Positions 7,227 to 14,312 of a stretch of 64,000 nucleotides of DNA are shown in pieces. The translations under genes were made by a program, and so were the position numbers. The DNA is from Paenibacillus pedocola. Its GTDB lineage: Bacteria > Bacillota > Bacilli > Paenibacillales > Paenibacillaceae. Below the pieces are notes generated by a model, which was given only the letters and a program-made list of their open reading frames with translations, made no database searches and had not been told where the DNA came from. Positions within the stretch are counted from its first letter, which is position 1; the number at the start of each line of letters is the position of its first letter. Where the stretch lies: the NCBI RefSeq assembly GCF_031599675.1, contig NZ_CP134223.1, forward strand, positions 6,306,501 to 6,370,500, in the 5' to 3' direction.

Positions 7227-8273
7227 ATGATGAAACGCAATACCGTAATTCTCTCACTGCTAATCCTATCCCTATGCGGCTGTGGAGCTGCCTATGCAGA
7301 TCCCCTGCCGCAGGAGCAGGCAGCATCCGGGGCCATATCCGTCTATCTGGACGGCAAGCAACTTCACATGGAGGTCCCGCCGCTGAACGAGGGCGGAACC
7401 GTACTCGTGCCGATGCGCGGGCTGTTTGAAGCGCAGGGGGGCGAGCTGAGCTGGAACAATACGGACAAGACAGTTACTGCAACCAAAGATGGCACCACGC
7501 TTACTTATGAGATGGGGGCCTTGACTGCCGCCTTGAACGGGCAGAGCATCGATGTGGCTGTTCCCGGCCAGATCACGGGCGGTTCTGCAATGATCCCGCT
7601 GCGCTTCGTCAGTGAGGCCTTGGGAAATATCGTAGATTGGGTCCCAAGCACCCAATCCGTGCAGATCACATCCGCGATCATTTATGAGACCTCGATCCTC
7701 CGCGACGTAAATCTGCGCAGCTTGCCGGATGCCGGAAGTGAGCCTGTTAGTACAGAAATGCTCTCAGCAGGTACAAAGGTGCATGTGGTCAGCGTTGCCG
7801 ATGCCCTCTGGTTGAAAGTAACGACCGAGGACAATCAGACCGGATACATCTCGGCGAAGCCGAAATTTACCGACTACACCAGCACCTCTCTTGCAGATAA
7901 GCAAGCGAAGGCCTTAATCGCCTATGGCAAGACCTTTTACGGTACCCCGTATGAATTTGGGGCTTCTCCCGATCAGACAGATACTTTCGACTGTTCTTCT
8001 TTTGTAAAACGTGTATTCGGGGATATTTTGTCCATCGAATTGCCCCGTGTCTCCTATGATCAGGCCAAGGAAGGCAAGGAGGTTGGGCTCGATGAGCTGC
8101 GTCCCGGAGACCTACTGTTCTTCAGCGCACGCGGCCTCGACATTGGCCATGTAGCCATCTATGCCGGGAACAATCAGATTCTGCATACCTATTCCTCTAA
8201 GCTTAATGTTCATATGGAAGCCTTTGACGGCCAGTGGAAGGACCGCTTTGTGACCGCCCGCAGAATTCTATAG
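7227..8273 (+). CDS. Secreted NlpC/P60 endopeptidase with stalk and SH3 domains
   Basis: 348 residues. An N-terminal signal with a possible lipobox (LCGC, Cys19) or, alternatively, a type I site after AYA. A copper-amine-oxidase N-terminal (stalk) domain covers about 35-150, with the typical VPMRGLFEA and IPLRFVSEALG halves. A bacterial SH3 domain covers about 155-215. The NlpC/P60 domain covers about 225-348 with catalytic Cys256 (FDCSSF), His308 (DIGHVAIY) and His320. Such enzymes cut gamma-D-Glu/diamino acid bonds in peptidoglycan stem peptides; the stalk and SH3 parts hold the enzyme in the wall. Start ATGATG follows AAGGTGATG. Monocistronic with its own terminator. Confidence 0.92.
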   Translation: MMKRNTVILSLLILSLCGCGAAYADPLPQEQAASGAISVYLDGKQLHMEVPPLNEGGTVLVPMRGLFEAQGGELSWNNTDKTVTATKDGTTLTYEMGALTAALNGQSIDVAVPGQITGGSAMIPLRFVSEALGNIVDWVPSTQSVQITSAIIYETSILRDVNLRSLPDAGSEPVSTEMLSAGTKVHVVSVADALWLKVTTEDNQTGYISAKPKFTDYTSTSLADKQAKALIAYGKTFYGTPYEFGASPDQTDTFDCSSFVKRVFGDILSIELPRVSYDQAKEGKEVGLDELRPGDLLFFSARGLDIGHVAIYAGNNQILHTYSSKLNVHMEAFDGQWKDRFVTARRIL

Positions 8274-8288
8274 TGATCATACAAAGAG

Positions 8289-8334
8289 CCCCTCAGAAGG
8301 TGCGGCCGGGAAACCGGCATCACGCTTTGAGGGG
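8289..8334 (+). terminator. Terminator of the NlpC/P60 gene
   Basis: CCCCTCA (8289-8295) pairs with TGAGGGG (8328-8334) around an inner GCCGG/CCGGC-rich stem, followed by TTATTT. Moderate T-tract. Confidence 0.7.
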
Positions 8335-8375
8335 TTATTTGGCCATGTCTTTATAAGTGCAGTATGCAATACTCT

Positions 8376-9995
8376 TCAAAAGGAATAACCGGCGAATTTC
8401 TCCGCATTGCTTATGCTGGTCCAAATATCAGGACTCTCCCCGCCTATATGCCAATAGGCAATTCCGGCTAACTTCTGCTTCACCGCCAGATTGTATTTTG
8501 CCGTAAGGGACCGCCCGTCCTCCAGCCAGAGGGTATGCTTCAGCGACTGCCTGGTATAGCTGGCCACATATTGCCCCAGCGTGCTGTTCCATATAGGGTG
8601 CAGTGAATAGCTGCCCAAAAGCTGGTTCTGCTGAGTAAGCGATAGTTCAGCGGATGACGGAGTGATGCCGTTCTGCTTGAGCGTCCAGTCACGGGTGTAT
8701 AGGGGCATTGCCAAAATCACCTTTTCGGCGGATACAGATTTCAGCAGTGTGCTTACCGCGTGCTGAACATAGGGCAGCGAAGCGTTAGAGCCGGGACTCA
8801 TACTTCCGCTATAGTGCTCGTCATATCCCATCATCACCAGATAATCAGCCTGCCTGCCAAGTGCCGCATAATCAAAAGCCTCGGTCCAGTCTGTCCCGAG
8901 ATCGGGCGACACATCCATCGACAGCACTGCGCCGAGCGCATGCAGCCTCCCGGCCAGCTGTGTAATGAAGGCGGTCAGCGAAGGCCTGTCTGCCGCTGCC
9001 ACATTCTCAAAATCAATATTCAGCCCATCCAGGCCGTATGTACTGACTAATCCCGCCAGTTGATTAACCGCCGTATTCCTCGCTGCTGTATTGGACAGCA
9101 TCTGATGTGTCGCCGCCTGATCAAACCGGTTGCCGACCAGCGGCCACACCTGCTTGCCGTTCTTCTTCGCCCAGGTTACCAGTGAAGCCGCCGTGGAATC
9201 CGGGACTACACCCGTACTCCCTACAAAATACCAGCGCGGAGATAAGGTATTCACATTCGACCGCAGAATATTACTCTCATACTCCGCGACTGTCTGGCCA
9301 TACTGCCATCCAAGCACAATTTGCGGGTCCTTTGCACCCGCTAGCTCTGCCGTCCATTTCTCCTGCTGCAGCACCCGGTACAGGAGCACCGCCGTTTCCT
9401 GCCTTGTAATCGGGGCGGCCGGGCGGAAAGCGCCTGTTCCGTCGCCTTTCATCAAGCCTAAGCGGTTTACAGCTTCCACGGAACTGTCTGCCCAGGCAGC
9501 GATGGTGCTTGCGTCGGTAAACACCGTTGCCCCGCCCGCTGTGCTCCCCGTTTGCTTGAACGCTTTGGTTAACCAGACGGCCGCTTCCTGGCGCGTTACC
9601 GGATTCGCGGGTGCAAAGGTAGAAGCCGAGGTGCCGCCCGCCAGGCCCAGCTGAACCGCTGCCTGTATCCAGCCGTAATGCCATGCGCCCTTCGCGACGT
9701 CTGTATACGGAGATACAGGACTTGTCACAGGCTCAAGCTTCAGCAGTCGGCCCAGCATCGTAATGAACTCCGCTCTCGTCACCTTACCCTCCGGCGAGAA
9801 GCTGGTCTCCGAGATGCCGGTTAATATCTTCCGGTTATACAAGTCTATGATCTCATTCCTGGCATAGCTGGCTGCTATATCGTCAAATGGCAGCGTGTCC
9901 TCAGCGGACGTTGGCTGTGCATCCTGAATAAACAGTCCGGCTGCGCACAACACAGCGGCTGCCCCGGCTGCCAATCTCCCTAGTCTACTCTTCAC
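8376..9995 (-). CDS. S-layer-anchored GH18 glycosidase (three SLH domains)
   Basis: About 539 residues from the GTG at 9995, which follows GGGGAGG and begins a normal signal peptide (KSRLGRLAAGAAAVLCAAG). A TTG at 10022 in frame has no ribosome site. Three SLH domains follow (TRAEFITMLGRLL, TRQEAAVWLTKAF, TRQETAVLLYRVL), which hold the protein to pyruvylated wall polymer. The catalytic part from about 220 to the end is a GH18 barrel of the YaaH/spore-cortex type: DGLNIDFE carries the D-x-x-x-D-x-E motif with the catalytic Glu, and YLVMMGYDEHY and IAYWHIGGE are typical barrel strands. The likely substrate is a GlcNAc-containing wall polymer or chitin. No LysM domain, unlike SleL. Convergent with the NlpC/P60 gene; both act on the wall. 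Confidence 0.92.
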   Translation of the reverse strand: MKSRLGRLAAGAAAVLCAAGLFIQDAQPTSAEDTLPFDDIAASYARNEIIDLYNRKILTGISETSFSPEGKVTRAEFITMLGRLLKLEPVTSPVSPYTDVAKGAWHYGWIQAAVQLGLAGGTSASTFAPANPVTRQEAAVWLTKAFKQTGSTAGGATVFTDASTIAAWADSSVEAVNRLGLMKGDGTGAFRPAAPITRQETAVLLYRVLQQEKWTAELAGAKDPQIVLGWQYGQTVAEYESNILRSNVNTLSPRWYFVGSTGVVPDSTAASLVTWAKKNGKQVWPLVGNRFDQAATHQMLSNTAARNTAVNQLAGLVSTYGLDGLNIDFENVAAADRPSLTAFITQLAGRLHALGAVLSMDVSPDLGTDWTEAFDYAALGRQADYLVMMGYDEHYSGSMSPGSNASLPYVQHAVSTLLKSVSAEKVILAMPLYTRDWTLKQNGITPSSAELSLTQQNQLLGSYSLHPIWNSTLGQYVASYTRQSLKHTLWLEDGRSLTAKYNLAVKQKLAGIAYWHIGGESPDIWTSISNAEKFAGYSF

Positions 9996-10176
9996 GGATT
10001 TGAGACGCCTCCCCGGTATCAATTTGCCGAAAGTATACCAGAGACAGAGTCTATTATCATCGCAAAAATACTGGAAGCAAAATGAATAGTGACAGATTCC
10101 CGGGCAATCAGGCGTTTAATTAAAAACCCGCGTGGTTATGAATGTGGATAGAGCAAAACTTTGAGGAGGTCATTCT

Positions 10177-11136
10177 ATGATGAAGGATTCCGGTTCAAAT
10201 GGCGGAACTCCCCCTGCTGCGGGCGGTTCCGGCCTCACCGCGCAGGCAGTAGATGCTATTGAAGATTTGTCCGGCGTCCATCCCGGCTACCGCCGTGCGC
10301 ATGCCAAGGGTATCTGCTGCCGCGCAGTCTTCCGCCCGAATGGACTCGCCGCCCCTTTCACTACTGCCGCACATCTTCAGGAGCAGGAGGTAGAGGCGGT
10401 TGTCCGTTTCTCCGGCAGCTCTACCGATCCGGCACTGGCCGATCTCCTCTCCCCGGCCAAAGGGATAGCGGTACAGTTCAGCTTGCCGGATGGCAGCATT
10501 ACGAATCTGATCGGGGTGACGCTGCCGGTTTTTTTCGCCCGCACCCCTGAATCCTTTGTTGACATCGTGCGTTCCGTACACCGGGCACGCGCAGGCAATC
10601 TGGGCCCGCTGGAGCTGATTAAGGAGATTTCGGCCCACTTCACCGAGAGTAAGGCGAGCTTCCTTGCCCTCAAAAAGCTGCAGCCGCCGGCCAGCTATGC
10701 CGAATCTCATTATTACTGTATTCATACTTACTTCTTCGTGGATGCTGAGGGAAACAAGCAGCCGGTGAAATTCGAATGGACGCCGGTTACCGGCGTTCGT
10801 TCCTTGTCCCTGGAAGACGCCTCGCAGCAGCCGGACCATTATCTGGAGGATGAGCTGGAGCTGCGCCTGCAGGATGAGTCCCCTGTGTTTCAGCTCGCCG
10901 TTATTTTCGGTGAGGAGGATGACCCCACTAATGATCCGACCCATGCCTGGCCCGATGACCGGAGACGAATCGATATCGGGAGCCTGCACCTTACAGAAAT
11001 TATAGACGAGCCCGACGGGCTGCTGATGGACCCGGCAGAGGTTCCCGCAGGTATAGCCTTGTCTGATGATCCTATCCTTCATTTCCGACACAGCGCCTAT
11101 GGGGAATCCTTCCGCAGGCGGCGCGAAGAACACTAA
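10177..11136 (+). CDS. Catalase-family peroxidase, SrpA-like, short form
   Basis: 319 residues, far shorter than classical catalases (about 480-550). The distal haem His is present (His42, RAHAKG) and the proximal haem-ligand motif R-x-x-x-Y is at Arg304-Tyr308 near the C-terminus. The position that is Asn in true catalases (GNNTPVFF) reads V here (Val114 in IGVTLPVFF), as I recall for the small catalase-like peroxidases, so peroxidase rather than catalase activity is likely. No signal peptide. Strong ribosome site GAGGAGG. The lipid kinase gene follows after 27 bp in the same direction, so the two may be cotranscribed. Confidence 0.88.
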   Translation: MMKDSGSNGGTPPAAGGSGLTAQAVDAIEDLSGVHPGYRRAHAKGICCRAVFRPNGLAAPFTTAAHLQEQEVEAVVRFSGSSTDPALADLLSPAKGIAVQFSLPDGSITNLIGVTLPVFFARTPESFVDIVRSVHRARAGNLGPLELIKEISAHFTESKASFLALKKLQPPASYAESHYYCIHTYFFVDAEGNKQPVKFEWTPVTGVRSLSLEDASQQPDHYLEDELELRLQDESPVFQLAVIFGEEDDPTNDPTHAWPDDRRRIDIGSLHLTEIIDEPDGLLMDPAEVPAGIALSDDPILHFRHSAYGESFRRRREEH

Positions 11137-11163
11137 CCTGAGCACGAGAGGACGAGGTTACCG

Positions 11164-12051
11164 ATGGAACAAGCAATGATTATTATCAATCCTACTTCCG
11201 GCAAAGAAGAGGGACTCGCATATATCACTATGGTGGAAGAGATTCTGACTGCGCAGGGGTACGAAATTACCGTTAATGAGACGCAAAAGGCAGGCGATGC
11301 TACCACATTCTGCATCGCGGCGTGTGAGGAAGGCTATGAACTGGTAGTTTCGATCGGCGGGGATGGTACACTGCACGAGGTGATCAACGGACTGGGCGGC
11401 CAGCCGCACCGCCCGAAGCTGGGGATTATCCCGCTTGGAACGGTTAATGACTTCGCCCGGGCCATCGGACTTCCCCTGGCTCCGGAGGAAGCCATTAAGG
11501 CGCTCGCCTCCTCCAGCACCCGCGAAGTAGATGCCGGCCGGTTAAATGACCGCTTATTCATCAATGTCGTAGCCGCAGGGGCCATTGCTGAATCGGTCTC
11601 TTCCGTAACCTCAGAGGATAAGTCGAAGCTGGGGGCACTGGCTTATTTCAAGGAGGGGATTAAAGAGCTGACAGGCAATACCGCTCATCACCTGAGCATT
11701 ACCCATGACGGTGAGGTATGGGAAGGGGACTCTCCGCTGTTTATTGCCGCGTTGACGAATTCAGTCGGCGGCTTTGAGCGGCTGGCACCCGGTGCCGCCG
11801 TTGACGACGGCCTGATCCACTGCTTTATCCTCAAAGACCTCACGATCCTGAGTACCTTGACCGTCAGCCTCTCTCTCCTGCTCGGCAATCTTAATAATCA
11901 TAAGGATGTGATTTACTTTACGGCCCGCAGCGTAACTGTTGAATCGACCGACATTATGCGGACCAATGTTGATGGTGAAGAAGGGCCGGCGCTGCCGATC
12001 CGGCTCAGCCTCCTTCCCCGTTATATCGAGGTCATCGTACCGGAGCCATGA
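11164..12051 (+). CDS. Diacylglycerol/lipid kinase, DagK/YegS family
   Basis: 295 residues. The N-terminal half has the nucleotide-binding signature IINPTSGK (7-14) and GGDGT (65-69), then IPLGTVNDFA near 91-100, all diagnostic of DAGK-catalytic lipid kinases. The C-terminal beta-sandwich is present (VDDGLIHCFIL, then the NVDGEEGP motif near 275). It phosphorylates diacylglycerol or a related lipid alcohol at the inner membrane face, recycling diacylglycerol to phosphatidate. Phosphatidate is the substrate of the CdsA-type enzyme encoded about 1.1 kb downstream, though not in the same operon. This is probably a paralogue, since Firmicutes usually encode more than one. Confidence 0.92.
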   Translation: MEQAMIIINPTSGKEEGLAYITMVEEILTAQGYEITVNETQKAGDATTFCIAACEEGYELVVSIGGDGTLHEVINGLGGQPHRPKLGIIPLGTVNDFARAIGLPLAPEEAIKALASSSTREVDAGRLNDRLFINVVAAGAIAESVSSVTSEDKSKLGALAYFKEGIKELTGNTAHHLSITHDGEVWEGDSPLFIAALTNSVGGFERLAPGAAVDDGLIHCFILKDLTILSTLTVSLSLLLGNLNNHKDVIYFTARSVTVESTDIMRTNVDGEEGPALPIRLSLLPRYIEVIVPEP

Positions 12052-12071
12052 TCCTCCAGCTTGCCATGTAT

Positions 12072-12545
12072 TCAGGCTAAGTGTTTCAGCAGTTTGCGGA
12101 TATAGACGATCTGACCGATATGATAAGCATTATGCGTTGCTGCATTGCTGATGATCTCCCACCACCGGGCCGGCTCAGGGAAGCCGGTCACCTGTGCTTC
12201 CAGGCTGTCTTCCGCAAGGATGGTCTGCCATCGCAGCAGCACCTCCAGCAGAGCCGTGCTCAACTCACTGTAAGAGGAGTTCTCCGGCAGGATAAAGCTG
12301 GCGTTGTTGTCCCCGATCGGCGGCACCGCATCCACACGGCCTTCGGTATACCGGATCTGCCAGGTTTCATTCCAATACCGCAAATGCTGCGTCAGCTCGG
12401 CAATACTGTTACTGTCATCTCCCGGCTTCCAAAAGGCCTCCTCTTCCGTAATCCCCTGAACCGCCTGCATGAACGGCAGGTGCCAGCTGGGATCATTGGC
12501 ACCCGCGAGCAATTGATTGACCAGCACTTCTTTGGCATGAACCAT
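12072..12545 (-). CDS. DinB-superfamily protein
   Basis: 157 residues from the ATG at 12545; a GTG 9 bp earlier sits on top of the GGAGGA site. Four-helix bundle of the DinB/YfiT type, with three spaced His that could bind metal (ELTQHLRYWNETW, THNAYHIGQI). DinB-like proteins are metal-dependent and several act as thiol transferases (bacillithiol or mycothiol), but most are unassigned. It starts 6 bp before the stop of the upstream gene at 12551 on the same strand and is probably in one operon with it. Confidence 0.85.
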   Translation of the reverse strand: MVHAKEVLVNQLLAGANDPSWHLPFMQAVQGITEEEAFWKPGDDSNSIAELTQHLRYWNETWQIRYTEGRVDAVPPIGDNNASFILPENSSYSELSTALLEVLLRWQTILAEDSLEAQVTGFPEPARWWEIISNAATHNAYHIGQIVYIRKLLKHLA

Positions 12546-12550
12546 GGTTC

Positions 12551-13093
12551 TCACTCCTCCGGCTTATATTCACTTAATTTCCCCTGGTAGATTAATTCCA
12601 GCCGTCCGCTCTGGCGGAAATCATCCGGCGTCACTAGCGCAGGCAGCTTATTCCATAGCTTAATTCCGGAACGGTCCAGTATTTCCGCAACAAATTGCGA
12701 GCAAAAGTAAGAGTTGCTGAATTCAACCGGCTCTTTCAGCGCGATGCCGATTACACCGAGAATGTTGTACAGGTACTTCTGCTGGCTGCGGATAAAAATA
12801 TGCAGGACCCGCTTCATTTTCTCCACTTCACGCTCCGTGACTTGAAGCTTGTAGATGACGCAGGTCGTATTCGGATATTTGCTGTAGGTGCCTGTCTGAA
12901 TATCCTCCTTCACAAAGCCCCCGTTCAGGGGATTGCTGGGATGCTTTCTCCCGAAGCTGTACATCTCTGACAGATCACGGGTAAATGAGATTGAGGCATG
13001 GTTATATGGAGCCTTCGTGTAGCCCTGAATGAGCCTGGTAAACAGTGTTCCTGTATTCGTAAGCAAAATAAAGACCGATTGATCACCTGTCAT
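12551..13093 (-). CDS. YiiX-like permuted NlpC/P60 cysteine peptidase fold protein
   Basis: 180 residues from the ATG at 13093 (AAGGGGA ahead); TTG at 13174 has no ribosome site. The order of active-site residues is His first (His32 in YNHASISF) then Cys (Cys131 in YFCSQFVAEIL), the circular permutation seen in YiiX/YebB-like members of the NlpC/P60 clan. These often cleave amide or ester bonds in lipids or peptides at membranes. No signal peptide is evident. Divergent from the CdsA-type gene and near the lipid kinase, so a lipid-linked role is possible but only inferred. Confidence 0.72.
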   Translation of the reverse strand: MTGDQSVFILLTNTGTLFTRLIQGYTKAPYNHASISFTRDLSEMYSFGRKHPSNPLNGGFVKEDIQTGTYSKYPNTTCVIYKLQVTEREVEKMKRVLHIFIRSQQKYLYNILGVIGIALKEPVEFSNSYFCSQFVAEILDRSGIKLWNKLPALVTPDDFRQSGRLELIYQGKLSEYKPEE

Positions 13094-13185
13094 TTTACAA
13101 ATTTTCCCCTTATCATGTTCGGAGTTTTCCTCCATAATAACATATGATTCCTTTAATGGAATCCTATCCTGCAACAGGCTGGTGA

Positions 13186-14106
13186 TTGCTGGTGAACAGC
13201 TCCTTATTCACGCTACTCCTTATTTTTGCCGGCCTATCGGCCGTCCATCTGATCTATCTGGCCGTGAGCAGACTTCAGAAGGACAAGGACTATACAGGCA
13301 TCGGCTTCCGCATCAAAACCTGGTGGGGCATGCTGTTTATTTTCTGCCTGGCCACCCTCTTCAATTCCGTAGTTTCCCTGCTCTCGCTGATGGTGCTCTG
13401 CTTCTTCGCGCTTAAAGAATACTTCTCTATGATCCGCACGCGAAAAGCCGACCGCAGGCTGTTCCTGTGGGCTTATCTGGCTATCCCGTTGCAGTTCTAC
13501 TGGATTTATATCGAGTGGTACGGGATGTTTATCGTCTTTATTCCGGTTTATGTCTTCCTGCTCCTGCCGCTCCCCCGGCTCCTTAACAAAGGAACACTCG
13601 GATTTCTGCGCAGCGTCAGCTCCACCCAGTGGGGGATGATGCTGATGGTGTTCGGGCTTAGCCATCTGGCCTATTTCCAGTTTGCCACCCCGGAATATGG
13701 AGCAGGACTGGTCCTGTTTCTGGTGGTGCTCACCCAGCTGAATGATGTGGTTCACTATCTGGCGTCGCTCTATTTCGGCAAACGCAAGGTGGTCCCGACC
13801 GCCAATCCGAATCTCACCTGGGAAGGCTTTATCTGCGGATTTGTGGCAACGACCGCCGTGTCGTATCTGATCTATCCTTACCTGACACCGCTCACTCCGC
13901 TGTTCGGATTGCTGTCAGGGATGCTGATCAGCCTGAGCGGCTACTTCGGCAGCTTAACCGTCTCCGTCCTGAAGCGTGACCTGCTGATCGGTGACGATGA
14001 CAAGTTTGCTGCACTCCAAAAAAGCTATCTGAGCCGGGTCGACAGCCTGGCATATACCTCGCCGATCTTCTTCCACGTGATCCGCTACTTTTTCGATTTC
14101 ATGTAA
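13186..14106 (+). CDS. Phosphatidate cytidylyltransferase-like membrane protein (CdsA family)
   Basis: About 306 residues with eight or so membrane segments. The region 240-306 has the CTP-transferase family ending (SGYFGSLTVSVLKRDLLIGD, then SRVDSLAYTSPIFFH), but the classical S-x-x-K-R-x4-K-D-x-G consensus is loosened, as in the E. coli YnbB group. CdsA makes CDP-diacylglycerol from phosphatidate and CTP; this divergent copy may use another lipid. Start uncertain: TTG at 13186 or GTG at 13192, the latter with GGTGAT five bases upstream. A housekeeping cdsA would normally sit beside uppS and dxr, so this is likely a paralogue. Confidence 0.8.
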   Translation: MLVNSSLFTLLLIFAGLSAVHLIYLAVSRLQKDKDYTGIGFRIKTWWGMLFIFCLATLFNSVVSLLSLMVLCFFALKEYFSMIRTRKADRRLFLWAYLAIPLQFYWIYIEWYGMFIVFIPVYVFLLLPLPRLLNKGTLGFLRSVSSTQWGMMLMVFGLSHLAYFQFATPEYGAGLVLFLVVLTQLNDVVHYLASLYFGKRKVVPTANPNLTWEGFICGFVATTAVSYLIYPYLTPLTPLFGLLSGMLISLSGYFGSLTVSVLKRDLLIGDDDKFAALQKSYLSRVDSLAYTSPIFFHVIRYFFDFM

Positions 14107-14143
14107 ATCTGAACGGTGAACAGCGGGGCGTCTCTTGGGTTAC

Positions 14144-14245
14144 CGTTGCCTGCTTTCGGCGGATTCAACGGTATTTATACCGTTCATTTCGCCCCGTTGC
14201 CCGCTTTCGGCGGATTCAACGGTATTTATACCGTTCATCTCGCCC
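14144..14245. repeat. Two 51-bp tandem repeats, each with a perfect 18-bp palindrome
   Basis: The unit containing GCTTTCGGCGGATTCAACGG occurs twice with a period of 51 bp (GCTTTCGG at 14152 and 14203) and very few differences. Each unit ends in AACGGTATTTATACCGTT (14167-14184 and 14218-14235), an exact inverted repeat with 8-bp arms. It lies in the spacer between convergent genes, just before a terminator, and codes for nothing convincing. Confidence 0.85.
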
Positions 14246-14259
14246 GTTTCCCGCTCAAC

Positions 14260-14304
14260 AAGAACGAACAAGCTGGCGCATTTCGCGCCAGCTTGTTCGT
14301 TCTT
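14260..14304. terminator. Long 20-bp hairpin terminator between convergent genes
   Basis: A perfect 20-bp stem (14260-14279 with 14285-14304) and 5-nt loop, followed on the plus strand by ATTCTTAATT. It sits 9 bp past the stop of the minus-strand gene and probably serves both directions. Confidence 0.85.
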
Positions 14305-14312
14305 ATTCTTAA

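Noticed and set aside
10195..11145. 316-residue minus-strand open frame
   Set aside because: Shadow of the catalase-family gene; arises from GC-rich codon bias, and the plus-strand product has recognisable haem motifs.
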